A DNA stretch of 43,834 nucleotides from Bacillota bacterium (GTDB lineage: Bacteria; Bacillota; Bacilli; Alicyclobacillales; Alicyclobacillaceae): contig JAJZAV010000003.1 in the NCBI GenBank assembly GCA_021799255.1, positions 1 through 43,834 of the forward strand, in the 5' to 3' direction. The notes beneath the pieces are model-generated. The model did not search any database. It was not told the DNA's origin and saw only the letters and a program-made list of their open reading frames with translations. Below are positions 8,557-17,987 of the stretch, piece after piece (the first letter of the stretch is position 1; every line of letters begins with the position of its first letter). The translations under genes were made by a program, and so were the position numbers.

Positions 8557-9450
8557 GTGTTAAGAACCATTCGTTTCGTTCGGCAAGGCGTCCACACACC
8601 TCGTCTTGGTTTCGTCGACGGGGACAACGTATACGACATCACCAGTTTGGTAGACTCCTGGTCGGATCCCATGCCTTTGTGGAACGCTCTTGCCGCGCTT
8701 TGTGTGCCTTTAGAACAAGGATTCGAATCGCTTCGTAGAGGCCTCGTGGAATCCTATTCCCAAATCCAGCGAGACGGGCGTCTATTAACGCCCGTCGCCG
8801 CGCCCGAGGTGTGGGCCGCTGGGGTCACCTACGAACGGAGTCGCGAGGCGAGAAACGCCGAGACGAAAGTGAAGGACAGCGTGTACGACAGGGTTTATGG
8901 CGCAGAGCGCCCGGAACTCTTTTTCAAGGCAACAGAGCGCCGTTTGGTTTGTCCGGGGGAGAGTCTGCGGCTGCGTTCCGACTCGCGCTGGATGGTTCCG
9001 GAGCCCGAGCTTGGGGTTGTGTTGTCTAAGAGCGGTGACCTGGTAGGTTTCACCGTAGGGAATGACTTGAGTTCCCGCGACATCGAGGGCGAGAATCCCC
9101 TGTACCTGCCGCAGGCGAAGGTCTTTGCGGGCAGTTGCAGCATCGGTCCCGCTGTCCTTTGGAATACACACGACGTGGATCCCGCGTCTTGGTCCATTTC
9201 TCTCACGATTCACCGCGATGGGGAAACGGCGTTTTTCGGGGAAGTGCCGTTCTCTCAGCTGAGGAGAAGCATCGATGAGTTGGTTTCCTACCTCATGCGC
9301 GACAACGAGATTCTTGACGGTACGGTTTTGCTGACCGGAACTGGCATCGTCCCGCCGGACGATTTCACGCTTTCTCCAGGGGATGTCGTCGAGATTTCCG
9401 TCCCGCAGATTGGGGTACTGTCAAACCCGATAGAACTTTCGGTGCCTTAG
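8557..9450 (+). CDS. FAH-family 2-keto-3-deoxy-pentonate dehydratase (XylX-like)
   Basis: 297 residues of the fumarylacetoacetate hydrolase superfamily. Motifs include GVTYERSREARNAE, YDRVYGAERPELFFKA and the metal-binding stretch VPEPELGVVL, followed by VGNDLSSRDIEGENPLYLPQAK. These resemble the 2-keto-3-deoxy-D-xylonate/arabinonate dehydratases (Caulobacter XylX, archaeal KdaD/XacE) rather than true FAH. The predicted reaction is 2-keto-3-deoxy-pentonate to 2,5-dioxopentanoate, which would feed the preceding aldehyde dehydrogenase. GTG 8557 was chosen over the ORF-track start because GGGAGGA lies six to seven bases upstream. It is probably the third gene of the operon that begins at 5027. 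Confidence 0.85.
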   Translation: MLRTIRFVRQGVHTPRLGFVDGDNVYDITSLVDSWSDPMPLWNALAALCVPLEQGFESLRRGLVESYSQIQRDGRLLTPVAAPEVWAAGVTYERSREARNAETKVKDSVYDRVYGAERPELFFKATERRLVCPGESLRLRSDSRWMVPEPELGVVLSKSGDLVGFTVGNDLSSRDIEGENPLYLPQAKVFAGSCSIGPAVLWNTHDVDPASWSISLTIHRDGETAFFGEVPFSQLRRSIDELVSYLMRDNEILDGTVLLTGTGIVPPDDFTLSPGDVVEISVPQIGVLSNPIELSVP

Positions 9451-9465
9451 GGAACGGGAACTGGG

Positions 9466-9495
9466 TTGACAACGTCGTGATTCCCCATGCATACT
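9466..9495 (+). promoter_or_regulatory. Candidate sigma-A promoter of the enolase-family gene
   Basis: TTGACA (perfect -35, 9466-9471), an 18-base spacer and CATACT (9490-9495). The palindrome CTTGTATACAAG overlaps the end of the -10 and the expected start point. Confidence 0.55.
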
Positions 9496-9505
9496 TGTAT
9501 ACAAG
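9494..9505. promoter_or_regulatory. Candidate GntR operator, site 3 (perfect palindrome)
   Basis: CTTGTATACAAG is a perfect 12-base palindrome overlapping the -10/+1 region of the promoter at 9466. It is the best copy of the motif also seen at 4018 and 4915. Its position predicts direct repression of the enolase-family gene by the regulator encoded at 4123. Confidence 0.6.
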
Positions 9506-9655
9506 AATCTGAGGAAGGGTCCATAGAGACGGCTCAGGCCCAGGCGAAACCGCCGACGCGCGACTTTGCTCTCAAGTTGCTGATGGCCACGTCGGGGCGG
9601 CGCTTTGCATCCCAATCCATCTTTTTCTATTACAAGTATGAAAGGGAGAAAGTGA

Positions 9656-10915
9656 ATGAGAATTACGGACATCAAGGCCACGACGGTGACGGTTCCCCTC
9701 GAAGCTCCACTCCTCCATAGCAACGGTGCCCACTGGGGCCGCTTTGTGCGCACCATCGTTGAGGTGGAAACGGACGAGGGCATCGTCGGGCTGGGTGAGA
9801 TGGGGGGCGGGGGTGCCAGCGCCGAAGAGGCGTTTCGCGGGCTGAAAGAATACTTGGTTGGACACAACCCGTTCGAGTTGGAAGCGCTGCGCTTCAAGAT
9901 CTGCAACCCGACGGCGAGTCTGTACAACAACCGTACGCAACTCATGGCCGCCATCGAATTTGCTTGCCTCGATATCATGGGGAAGAAACTTGGCGTACCC
10001 GTCTACGATATTCTCGGTGGCAAGCTGCGGGACGAGGTTCCCTTTGCAAGCTACTTGTTCTTCCGCTTGGAGAACGAGAAGACGGGGGATGGAGAGGTTC
10101 GGACGGTACATCAGCTAGTCCGTCACGCAGCGGATCTAAAGAGAAAGTACGGATTTACGACCCACAAGTTAAAGGGCGGAGTGTTTCGTCCTGAATACGA
10201 ACTCGAATGTTATAGGGCCCTCGCTGACGCCTTTCCGAACGATAGGTTGCGTTATGATCCGAACGCCGCGCTCAGCGTCGAAGACGCGATTCGATTCGGA
10301 AAGGCGATAGAAGGGCTGAAAAACGACTATTTGGAAGACCCTACGTGGGGGTTGAACGGGAACCGTAGAGTGAAAGAGATGGTTCGCACGCCGCTCGCTA
10401 CGAACACGGTCGTCATCAACTTTGAGCAACTTGCCACAAATATCCTGAATCCATCCATCGATGTCATCCTGTTGGATACGACGTTCTGGGGCGGCATTCG
10501 TTCGTGCGTCAAAGCAGCGGGGGTTTGTGAGACCTTCCAATACTCCATCGGCGTGCATTCTTCCGGAGAGCTCGGGATTCAGTTGGCGACCATGCTGCAC
10601 CTCGGTGCGGTGTTGCCGAACTTCACCTTCGCGGCAGACGCGCATTATCACCAACTTACAGACGACCTGATCAAAGGCGGCAAGATGGAGTATAACGAGG
10701 GCGCCATCAAAGTTCCAACGGGTCCTGGACTCGGCGTGGAGCTGGATAGAGAGAAACTCAGAGAGTACTCCGAGCTCTACAGGGAGCTGGGAGGATATCC
10801 GTACGACCGGGACCCCTCTCGGCCAGAGTGGTTCCCGCTGATTCCGAACGACAGGTGGGCGAAAACCCCGGAAGCCTCCTCTGCCGAAAGTGCGAAGGAA
10901 CGTGTAACTCTCTAA
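9656..10915 (+). CDS. Enolase-superfamily sugar-acid dehydratase (glucarate dehydratase-like)
   Basis: 419 residues with an N-terminal MR/MLE capping domain and a C-terminal barrel. Visible active-site residues match the glucarate-dehydratase pattern: KxK base K171-L-K173 (THKLKGG), metal ligands about D201 (DPNAAL), E227 (YLEDPT) and N250 (ATN), and an Asp-His dyad about D274 (LLDTTF) with H301 (GVHSSGE). The predicted reaction is dehydration of a hexarate or aldonate to a 2-keto-3-deoxy acid. Glucarate is plausible given the downstream alpha-glucuronidase; xylonate or arabinonate is possible because halophilic archaea use an enolase-family xylonate dehydratase. ATG 9656 follows AAGGGAG. It has its own promoter with a perfect candidate GntR operator and ends at the hairpin at 10925. 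A charged tail of about 20 residues ([13 protein letters not shown]) is unlike the family core. Confidence 0.87.
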   Translation: MRITDIKATTVTVPLEAPLLHSNGAHWGRFVRTIVEVETDEGIVGLGEMGGGGASAEEAFRGLKEYLVGHNPFELEALRFKICNPTASLYNNRTQLMAAIEFACLDIMGKKLGVPVYDILGGKLRDEVPFASYLFFRLENEKTGDGEVRTVHQLVRHAADLKRKYGFTTHKLKGGVFRPEYELECYRALADAFPNDRLRYDPNAALSVEDAIRFGKAIEGLKNDYLEDPTWGLNGNRRVKEMVRTPLATNTVVINFEQLATNILNPSIDVILLDTTFWGGIRSCVKAAGVCETFQYSIGVHSSGELGIQLATMLHLGAVLPNFTFAADAHYHQLTDDLIKGGKMEYNEGAIKVPTGPGLGVELDREKLREYSELYRELGGYPYDRDPSRPEWFPLIPNDRWAKTPEASSAESAKERVTL

Positions 10916-10924
10916 TTCAAGCCG

Positions 10925-10951
10925 GAGGCCGACGCCATCGTCGGCCTCTTG
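10925..10951 (+). terminator. Hairpin terminator after the enolase-family gene
   Basis: GAGGCCGACG pairs perfectly with CGTCGGCCTC around a CCAT loop and is followed by TTGTG. The T-run is short, so termination may be partial. Confidence 0.6.
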
Positions 10952-11023
10952 TGTCGAGCCCCGAGTTGTGTCATGCGATTCGACGCTGGACCGAAACAAA
11001 CTTACGACGGGAGCTGGTTCGCT

Positions 11024-12163
11024 GTGATACGAGTCGCCATTATAGGGACGGGAGCCATCGCACCCGCGCATGGCGAAGCCTACCGAACGTTTGCACAGAG
11101 ATGCGAAATCGTGGCGGTCTGTGACATCTTTCCTGAAAAGGCGCGCAAGTTTGCCGAACGATTCGGCACATCGATTCGCGTGGTGGAAGACTACAGGATG
11201 CTCCTTGGCGACGAGGATATCGATCTCGTTTCCGTCTGTACACCTCCCTACACGCACGCTTCGATTGCAATCGACTTTCTCTTAGCTGGAAAGCACGTTC
11301 TCGTTGAGAAACCGATGGCCGCGTCGCTGGAAGAATGCGATGAGATGCTCTCAGCCAAAGAGAAAAGCGGGCGAATCCTGTCCGTCGTGGCGCAGAACCG
11401 TTTTCGCACCGACATGATGAAGCTGAAGGGCGTGCTCGACTCGGGGGTCGCGGGCGAGATTGTCCACGCACAGGTGGATTCCTACTGGTGGCGTGGGCAT
11501 TCCTACTACGATCTGTGGTGGCGCGGCACGTGGGAACGCGAAGGCGGAGGGTGCACGCTCAATCATGCGGTTCATCACCTCGATGCATTGCAGTGGATGA
11601 TGGGTATGCCCACCGAAGTCGTGGCGACCATGGGGAATGTATCTCACGACAACGCAGAAGTCGAGGATATTTCCATTGCCCTGCTTCGTTTCGCGAACGG
11701 TGCGCTCGGCCAAGCGACGAGCTCGGTGGTCCATCACGGGCAGGAGCAGCAGATGATCTTCCAGGGGAAAAACGCGCGCGTCTCGGTGCCATGGAAGCTG
11801 TTCGCTTCGACATCGAAGCCCAATGGGTTCCCGGAGGAGGATGTGGCCAAGGAAAACGAGATCAACACGTTGTACGAGTCGCTGCCGGAGGTTCCTTACG
11901 AGCGGCACATTGGCCAAATCGACAATCTGCTCACCGCCATCGAAACGGGCAATCCCGTACTCGTGGACGGCGCAGAGGGTCGAAACACCCTCGAACTCAT
12001 CACGGCCATCTACAAGTCGGCCACGACGGCCAGAGCTGTCCCTCTTCCCCTTCATTCCGACGATCCGTTCTATCGGCGGGAATCGATGCTTTCTCACTCC
12101 ATTCACTTTTACGAGAAGTCGACTTCCGTGAATGAATTTTCCTCAAACGAAATTACTAGTTAG
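11024..12163 (+). CDS. Gfo/Idh/MocA-family sugar oxidoreductase
   Basis: 380-residue NAD(P)-dependent dehydrogenase. The N-terminal Rossmann domain opens IRVAIIGTGAIAPAHGEAY. The family signature with the catalytic lysine is HVLVEKPMAAS, and the C-terminal domain begins near GEIVHAQVDSYWW, with GGGCTLNHAVHHLDALQWM carrying the usual His and Asp. GTG 11024 was preferred because GGGAG precedes it by ten bases; the ORF-track start lies at the foot of the terminator hairpin. The substrate cannot be read from sequence. In this setting, oxidation of xylose, glucuronate or a methylated uronate to a lactone that supplies the dehydratases is reasonable, but it is inference. Confidence 0.85.
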   Translation: MIRVAIIGTGAIAPAHGEAYRTFAQRCEIVAVCDIFPEKARKFAERFGTSIRVVEDYRMLLGDEDIDLVSVCTPPYTHASIAIDFLLAGKHVLVEKPMAASLEECDEMLSAKEKSGRILSVVAQNRFRTDMMKLKGVLDSGVAGEIVHAQVDSYWWRGHSYYDLWWRGTWEREGGGCTLNHAVHHLDALQWMMGMPTEVVATMGNVSHDNAEVEDISIALLRFANGALGQATSSVVHHGQEQQMIFQGKNARVSVPWKLFASTSKPNGFPEEDVAKENEINTLYESLPEVPYERHIGQIDNLLTAIETGNPVLVDGAEGRNTLELITAIYKSATTARAVPLPLHSDDPFYRRESMLSHSIHFYEKSTSVNEFSSNEITS

Positions 12164-12193
12164 ATCAAGACTATCACTGAAATTAAAATTGTG

Positions 12194-12199
12194 TATAAT
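12194..12199 (+). promoter_or_regulatory. Candidate -10 box before the second oxidoreductase gene
   Basis: A perfect TATAAT lies in the AT-rich gap between the two oxidoreductase genes, about 80 bases before the start at 12278. No convincing -35 is present at the right distance, so an activator-dependent promoter is possible. Confidence 0.35.
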
Positions 12200-12277
12200 G
12201 TTCAGAAGATTGTCGGTGGAATGTCGCGCTGCGTTTGCATGCCTGCGCGGCGCTTCCCATGACAAGGAGGAGTCAGC

Positions 12278-13360
12278 ATGAGTTTAACAGACGGAATGAA
12301 TTACGCGCCCAAAGGCAAGCCCAATCCCGTGTGTGAACCAGGAGAGTTCGTCATCGCAGCGGTCGGTTTGGATCACGGACACATCAACGGAATGTGCAAC
12401 GGTCTCACGGAGGCTGGCGCCACGGTGAAGTGGGTTTTTGATCCTGACCCTGCCAAGGTCGATGGTTTCCTGAAAGCGTATCCCACGGCACGCGCTGCGA
12501 GGTCCGAACAAGAGGTTCTGCAGGATCCCGAAGTTCGGCTCGTGGCGGGGGCCAAGATCACTTCGGAGCGGGCCGCGCTGGGAGTTCGTGTGATGGAGCA
12601 CGGCAAGGATTACTTCACCGATAAGGCTCCCCTCACCACGTTGGAGCAACTAGCACAAGCCAAGCAGACGGTGGAGAAGACCGGAAAGAAGTACGCGGTC
12701 TATTACAGCGAACGCCTGCACGTCGAGAGTGCTGTGTTCGCCGGACAGCTCATCGACGACGGGGCCATCGGACGCGTGATTCAAGTCATCGGGACGGGTC
12801 CCCATCAGTTGCGCGCAGAGAATCGCCCGGATTGGTTCTTCAAAAAGGAACAGTATGGAGGCATTCTCTGCGACATTGGGAGCCATCAGATTGAGCAATT
12901 CCTGTATTACACCGGGGCGAAGGACGCCACTATCGCGCACAGCAAGGTAGGCAACTACGCTCATCCGCAGTATCCGGAGCTGGAAGACTTCGGCGATGCC
13001 ACCTTGATTGGCGATAACGGGGCAACCGGCTACTTTCGCGTCGATTGGTTCACTCCCGACGGACTCGGTATGTGGGGTGATGGGCGCACGTTCATCCTTG
13101 GAACCAAAGGATACATTGAACTGCGCAAATACATCGACATCGCTCGCGACGAAGGAAACCAGGTGTATCTCGTCAACCAGGAAGGCACCTATCGCATTCC
13201 GGTAAAAGGGAAGGTTGGATATCCGTACTTCGGCCAGTTGATTCTCGACTGCCTGAACGGAACGGAAAATGCCATGACGCAGGAACACGCGTTCAAGGCC
13301 GCAGAGCTCTGCGTCATCGCGGAGCGAGAAGCCATTCGAATCCAGGGAGGGACATCATGA
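12278..13360 (+). CDS. Gfo/Idh/MocA-family oxidoreductase (divergent second copy)
   Basis: 360 residues with the same two-domain architecture as the upstream gene but clearly not a recent duplicate. The Rossmann start is EFVIAAVGLDHGHINGMCNGL. The catalytic-lysine segment is YFTDKAPLTT instead of the usual EKP, and GGILCDIGSHQIEQFLYY carries the substrate-side Asp and His. The first 25 residues precede the Rossmann fold as an extra tail. ATG 12278 follows AAGGAGGAG. The gene overlaps the next one by four bases (ATGA), indicating translational coupling with the GapN-like dehydrogenase and suggesting a shared pathway. The substrate is unknown; the DKAP variant suggests a specialised subgroup. 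Confidence 0.82.
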   Translation: MSLTDGMNYAPKGKPNPVCEPGEFVIAAVGLDHGHINGMCNGLTEAGATVKWVFDPDPAKVDGFLKAYPTARAARSEQEVLQDPEVRLVAGAKITSERAALGVRVMEHGKDYFTDKAPLTTLEQLAQAKQTVEKTGKKYAVYYSERLHVESAVFAGQLIDDGAIGRVIQVIGTGPHQLRAENRPDWFFKKEQYGGILCDIGSHQIEQFLYYTGAKDATIAHSKVGNYAHPQYPELEDFGDATLIGDNGATGYFRVDWFTPDGLGMWGDGRTFILGTKGYIELRKYIDIARDEGNQVYLVNQEGTYRIPVKGKVGYPYFGQLILDCLNGTENAMTQEHAFKAAELCVIAEREAIRIQGGTS

Positions 13361-14820
13361 CGAATTTCAATCAACTTACCATGGCAAGCCAACACTATCG
13401 CTATCTTCTCGACGGGCAATGGTGCGAACCAGGAACCGGAGATTACGAGGCCATCCGTGCGCCGTACGACGACTCTCTCGTAGGATATCTGCCACTCATG
13501 ACTCAAGAGGAGGCCGGGAGGGCCATTGCGGGGGCCAAGAAGGCGCAACCAGAATGGGCGGCTGCGCCTGTCAATGAGAGGTCTCGCATTCTATTCCGAG
13601 CCGCCGACATATTGGAGGAGCGAGCCACCGAAATTGGATCCGTCTTAATGAAAGAGATCGCGAAGAAGCGCGGTTCCGCCATCGATGAGGTGAAACGCAC
13701 AGCCGACTTTATTCGGTATACGGCAGAGGAAGGAAAGCGCATCGTCGGTGAGACGTTGCACGGCGACTCCTTCCCTGGTTTCGACAGGCGAAAGGTGTCC
13801 GTCGTGCACAGGGTGCCTCTCGGAGTCGTGCTCGCTATCTCGCCGTTCAACTACCCGATTAACCTAGCTGCCTCCAAAATTGCTCCGGCCTTGGTGACCG
13901 GCAATACGGTCGTGTTCAAGCCGGCGACGCAGGGAGCCATCAGCGGACTGCTGCTGGTGGCGGCTTTCGCCGATGCCGGTCTGCCGGCCGGGGTGCTCAA
14001 TACCGTGGTGGGTCGCGGTTCCGTGATTGGCGACTATCTGGTTCAACACCCCGACATCTCGATGATCACGTTCACCGGAGGATCCGTGAACGGAGCGCGA
14101 ATCGCAAAACAGGCCGGCATGATCCCGATGGTGATGGAACTTGGCGGAAAGGATGCGGCGATAGTGCTTCCCGACGCCGACTTGGATGTGGTCGCGAAGC
14201 ACATTGTTTCTGGGGCGTTCAGCTACTCGGGACAGCGTTGCACCGCGGTGAAGCGCATCCTGGTCATGGATTCCATCGCCGACGAACTGATTAAGCGACT
14301 GGTACCCCTTGTTGAAAAGCTATCCATCGGGAACCCGGAAGAGAATGCGGACATTACCCCGCTGATTAACGATTCATCCGCAGACTACGTCGCAGGGTTG
14401 ATTGATGACGCCGTCCTTAAGGGAGCCCAACTCTTGACCGGAGGGCACCGCGACGGAAGGCTCATCCATCCGACGCTGCTCGACGCTGTGACGGTAGACA
14501 TGCGAATCGCGTGGGAGGAACCGTTTGGTCCCGCCCTGCCGATTCTTCGAGTAAGCTCCGAACAAGAGGCCATTGACATCGCCAACGCGAGCGAGTATGG
14601 GCTCCAGTCCAGCATTTTTACCAAGGACATCGAGGCAGCGTTTCGGATTGCCAACCAGCTCGAGGTCGGCACGGTTCAAATCAATGGGAGAACGGAACGT
14701 GGGCCGGACCATTTTCCGTTTATGGGAGTGAAGTCGAGCGGCATGGGGACGCAAGGCATTGCGTACAGCATTCAGTCCATGACGCGTCAGAAATCGACGG
14801 TGATCAACCTCTCGGAGTAG
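13357..14820 (+). CDS. GapN-like aldehyde dehydrogenase (non-phosphorylating glyceraldehyde-3-phosphate type)
   Basis: 487-residue aldehyde dehydrogenase with the general base at about E261 (MVMELGGKDA) and the thiol at about C295 (SGQRCTAVKR). The C-terminal segment QINGRTERGPDHFPFMGVK with GTQGIAYSIQSMTR is the signature of GapN, the NADP-dependent non-phosphorylating glyceraldehyde-3-phosphate dehydrogenase. It differs clearly from the semialdehyde dehydrogenase at 7067. It is translationally coupled to the upstream Gfo/Idh gene and followed after 99 bases by the alpha-glucuronidase gene. It may supply NADPH from triose phosphate or act on a short aldehyde formed in uronate catabolism. The family call is good; the physiological substrate is uncertain. 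Confidence 0.82.
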   Translation: MTNFNQLTMASQHYRYLLDGQWCEPGTGDYEAIRAPYDDSLVGYLPLMTQEEAGRAIAGAKKAQPEWAAAPVNERSRILFRAADILEERATEIGSVLMKEIAKKRGSAIDEVKRTADFIRYTAEEGKRIVGETLHGDSFPGFDRRKVSVVHRVPLGVVLAISPFNYPINLAASKIAPALVTGNTVVFKPATQGAISGLLLVAAFADAGLPAGVLNTVVGRGSVIGDYLVQHPDISMITFTGGSVNGARIAKQAGMIPMVMELGGKDAAIVLPDADLDVVAKHIVSGAFSYSGQRCTAVKRILVMDSIADELIKRLVPLVEKLSIGNPEENADITPLINDSSADYVAGLIDDAVLKGAQLLTGGHRDGRLIHPTLLDAVTVDMRIAWEEPFGPALPILRVSSEQEAIDIANASEYGLQSSIFTKDIEAAFRIANQLEVGTVQINGRTERGPDHFPFMGVKSSGMGTQGIAYSIQSMTRQKSTVINLSE

Positions 14821-14919
14821 CGGTGGTCCCGCCCGGCGGCCTACCTTATCATGGGTTGGCACGAGCACAATCGAAGACAGCGAGAATTACACTCATAGGA
14901 TTCAAGGGAGGAAGTTTTC

Positions 14920-17022
14920 TTGGCAGGCAATCAATCGGTGGATCCAATCTACGAGACCAACCCCATGTATTCGGCGTGGCTCCAATACCGCCCCATCGAA
15001 GACGACACGAGGCTTTCGCTGTACCGCGAGTGGTGCCGACACGTCGTGTTCTTGGGGCACACGCCTGGATCCACCATCATGCGAGCGGCGAAGCGCGAGC
15101 TATCCATAGGTCTGCAATCGATGCTCAAAAGCGAGATCGCGTTTTCCGAGAGCGCACCGGCAACCCGTCACATCGCGGTGGGAACCTTGACCGTCGAAGA
15201 CGCGAAGCAGGAAGGACTCGACGCCGAGAGATTTGCTTCGCTTGCGGCCGATGGGTATGCCATTGCGACAACGGAGAGCGGGGGGACTTCACGGGTTCTC
15301 ATCGCCGGGCGAAACGACGCGGGGACACTCTACGGGGTATTTCACTTGCTGCGACTTTTAAACGGAGGGAACTTCCTCGAAGAACTCAGCGTTTACGAGG
15401 CGTCGAAGAACGCGCTCCGAATGCTGAATCATTGGGACAACATGGATGGAAGCATCGAGAGGGGATACGCGGGGAAGTCGATTTTCTATCGAGATGGGCA
15501 CATTGTGGCAAACTTGACTCGAATCCGCGACTACGCGAGACTGCTCGCCTCCGTGGGACTGAACGCCATCTCCGTGAACAACGTGAACGTCCACTCGGTG
15601 GAAACGCGACTGATTACCGATGAGGTACTGCCCGATGTGGCCCGTTTGGCGAACGTGTTTCGCGAGTACGGGATCCGCCTGTTCCTGTCGGTGAATTTTG
15701 CAAGTCCTATAGAAATTGGTGGCATGAATACGGCCGATCCGGTGGATCCGAGCGTTCTGGGGTGGTGGAAGGAACGAGTCCAGCGCATCTATCGGCACAT
15801 CCCGGATTTTGGTGGCGTTGTGGTGAAGGCGGACTCTGAGTTTCGTCCGGGCCCGTTCACGTACGGCCGAAACCACGTGGACGGGGCCAACATGTTTGCC
15901 GATGCGTTGAAGGACTTCGGTGGCGTCGTTGTCTGGAGGTGTTTCGTGTACAACTGTCTTCAGGACTGGCGGGACAGGTCCACGGACAGGGCGCGAGCGG
16001 CTTACGATCACTTCAAACCTCTTGACGGAGGTTTTCGCGAAAACGTGATTCTGCAGATCAAGAATGGACCGATGGACTTCCAGGTCCGAGAACCCGTGTC
16101 CCCGCTTTTCGGCGCGTTGACGCGCACAAATCAGATGCTGGAACTGCAAGTGACCCAGGAATACACGGGTCAGCAGAAGCACCTGTGCTACCTCGTTCCT
16201 CAGTGGAAGGAAGTTTTGGAGTTCGACACGTTCGCGAAGGGCGAAGGATCCCTCGTGTCGCGAGTCGCGGACGGCTCGCTGTTCGGCAGGCCGATTGGCG
16301 GAATCGCCGCAGTTTCGAACGTGGGGGACGACGAAAATTGGACGGGACATCCTTTGGCTCAGGCCAACTTGTACGGATATGGGAGACTTGCGTGGAATCC
16401 GGACCTTTCAGCCGAACAGATCACTGACGAATGGATATCGATGACGTTCGCAGCAAAGGATTCCACCCGTCGCGTGATGTCCAGAATTCTGCTGTCGTCG
16501 TGGTCCGTCTACGAGAGCTACACGGCTCCGCTCGGCGTTGGGTGGATGGTAAATCCGGGGCATCACTATGGACCAAACGTCGACGGCTACGAATACTCCA
16601 AGTGGGGAACGTACCATTTTGCGGATTGCAGAGGCATCGGAGTGGATAGGACGGAGAACACCGGCACGGGCTACACGGCGCAGTATCATTCACCGCATAG
16701 GGAACGATTCGAGTCGCTGTCAACGTGCCCCGACGAATTCGTCCTGTTCTTTCATCACGTGCCGTACACCCATCGGTTACACTCCGGAAAAACGGTGATT
16801 CAACACATCTACGATTCGCATTTCGAAGGCGTGGAACAAGCAGAAACCCTAAGGCTCTCTTGGGAATCTCTGCAGGGTAACATCGATGAGACGTGGTACC
16901 AAGCGACCCTTCGCCGACTGGACGTCCAAGTGGAACATTCGAAAGAGTGGCGCGATCAAATCAATACGTATTTCTACAGAAAGTCCGGCATCCCCGACGA
17001 AAAGGACCGAACCATCTACTGA
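14920..17022 (+). CDS. aguA: GH67 alpha-glucuronidase
   Basis: 700-residue intracellular glycoside hydrolase that removes (4-O-methyl-)D-glucuronic acid from the non-reducing end of aldouronic acids derived from glucuronoxylan. GH67 hallmarks are [21 protein letters not shown] and the likely catalytic acid at about E307 ([16 protein letters not shown]). The pair of catalytic acids is at about D386 (NGPMDFQV) and E414 (VTQEYTGQQ), whose spacing of 28 equals that of D365/E393 in the Cellvibrio enzyme. There is no signal peptide. The TTG start at 14920 is supported by AAGGGAGGAAG. The gene ends tail-to-tail with the AraC gene, overlapping by seven bases. A 266-residue ORF in another frame over its 5' end is a shadow. 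Confidence 0.95.
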   Translation: MAGNQSVDPIYETNPMYSAWLQYRPIEDDTRLSLYREWCRHVVFLGHTPGSTIMRAAKRELSIGLQSMLKSEIAFSESAPATRHIAVGTLTVEDAKQEGLDAERFASLAADGYAIATTESGGTSRVLIAGRNDAGTLYGVFHLLRLLNGGNFLEELSVYEASKNALRMLNHWDNMDGSIERGYAGKSIFYRDGHIVANLTRIRDYARLLASVGLNAISVNNVNVHSVETRLITDEVLPDVARLANVFREYGIRLFLSVNFASPIEIGGMNTADPVDPSVLGWWKERVQRIYRHIPDFGGVVVKADSEFRPGPFTYGRNHVDGANMFADALKDFGGVVVWRCFVYNCLQDWRDRSTDRARAAYDHFKPLDGGFRENVILQIKNGPMDFQVREPVSPLFGALTRTNQMLELQVTQEYTGQQKHLCYLVPQWKEVLEFDTFAKGEGSLVSRVADGSLFGRPIGGIAAVSNVGDDENWTGHPLAQANLYGYGRLAWNPDLSAEQITDEWISMTFAAKDSTRRVMSRILLSSWSVYESYTAPLGVGWMVNPGHHYGPNVDGYEYSKWGTYHFADCRGIGVDRTENTGTGYTAQYHSPHRERFESLSTCPDEFVLFFHHVPYTHRLHSGKTVIQHIYDSHFEGVEQAETLRLSWESLQGNIDETWYQATLRRLDVQVEHSKEWRDQINTYFYRKSGIPDEKDRTIY

Positions 17023-17987
17023 TTCTTAATTCCGGAATCCTCCCCATAGTCCTCTACGTCCATGTTTAGGGACGCAATCTTGCGTCCCTGATCGTGGCGG
17101 AACCGATATTCGCTCGGTGACATCCCCGTCCAACGCTTGAATTGTCGACTAAACTGAGCCGTGTCAGAATAGCCGAGCAACGTAGCGATGTGCTCGATAG
17201 GCAATTCCAGCTTTCCAAGCATGGTTTTCGCGTGATTGAGCACTAATTCGGACATGTACTGTCTCGGAGACACCCCATAGACGCTGCGGAAAGTTCGGTT
17301 GCAGTAGGATGGGTGAATCCCCAACTCTTTCGCGATTTGATTAATTTGGGTGCGGTGATCCAGCGTTGCGCCATGCACGCGTACCGCATTTAGGGAAGAG
17401 AAGATCATTTCTTCAATTTGCTGCGCGAGTCGCGTGGCATGATTGTTGACGCTGTCGCTATCAAGCACCGGCAGATGCTCGCCAATCTCAGACATGAGCT
17501 TTAGAACCGCCGATTGGATCAAGAGTTGATGCGAAATGGAGATGTTGTCGTTGTCTATGGTGCGAGCGAGATCGATCAACCGCTCAATGCTCGGGCGAAG
17601 GGACGTCGCGAACGGTGAATTGGCGGGGTGTAACACGTCGTTCACCCTATCCAACAATCGAAGGAAAACCTTGTCTTCCACCATGAAATGCAGGCAAAAG
17701 TAAGTCATCCCGTCCGAAGCGCCCACTGAGCTGAAGTGTGGTGAACAGGGGCGAATGAGCATGACATCGCCGGGATGCTGGACATATTTTTGGCCATTAA
17801 TGGTCGTGATTTGTTCCCCGGCAACTACGTAATTGATTTCGTAGTGGAGATGCTCGTGCGATGGGTAACTCCAGGCGGAGTTAACTTCCCGGATATGCAT
17901 AGCAAACAGTTCCACGGTCGTGCGGATATCGGGAAGGTATTTCTCCCATATCCAGTTGGCCTGTCCAGTCGGAAGCACGTCACTCAT
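17016..17987 (-). CDS. AraC-family transcriptional regulator with cupin sensor
   Basis: 323 residues. The N-terminal cupin (about 25-120) has [16 protein letters not shown] and [14 protein letters not shown], a typical sugar-binding AraC sensor. The C-terminal double helix-turn-helix (about 215-310) ends [32 protein letters not shown], the AraC signature. ATG 17987 was chosen over the ORF-track TTG 17993 because AAGGGGG precedes it by eight bases. It lies between the alpha-glucuronidase (convergent) and the solute-binding protein (divergent) genes, so it probably activates the aldouronate uptake and hydrolysis genes in response to an oligosaccharide. No DNA site could be assigned with confidence. 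Confidence 0.87.
   Translation of the reverse strand: MSDVLPTGQANWIWEKYLPDIRTTVELFAMHIREVNSAWSYPSHEHLHYEINYVVAGEQITTINGQKYVQHPGDVMLIRPCSPHFSSVGASDGMTYFCLHFMVEDKVFLRLLDRVNDVLHPANSPFATSLRPSIERLIDLARTIDNDNISISHQLLIQSAVLKLMSEIGEHLPVLDSDSVNNHATRLAQQIEEMIFSSLNAVRVHGATLDHRTQINQIAKELGIHPSYCNRTFRSVYGVSPRQYMSELVLNHAKTMLGKLELPIEHIATLLGYSDTAQFSRQFKRWTGMSPSEYRFRHDQGRKIASLNMDVEDYGEDSGIKNQ

Noticed and set aside
9487-9720. 77-residue ORF between the FAH-fold and enolase-family genes
   Set aside because: It covers the promoter, operator and ribosome site of the enolase-family gene and has no ribosome site of its own.
10169-11257. 362-residue minus-strand ORF
   Set aside because: It is antisense to the enolase-family and Gfo/Idh genes and crosses their intergenic terminator; no recognisable content.
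14823-15623. 266-residue ORF overlapping the alpha-glucuronidase
   Set aside because: It is a different frame over a clear GH67 gene, rich in Arg and His, with no domain; a shadow of GC-rich coding sequence.
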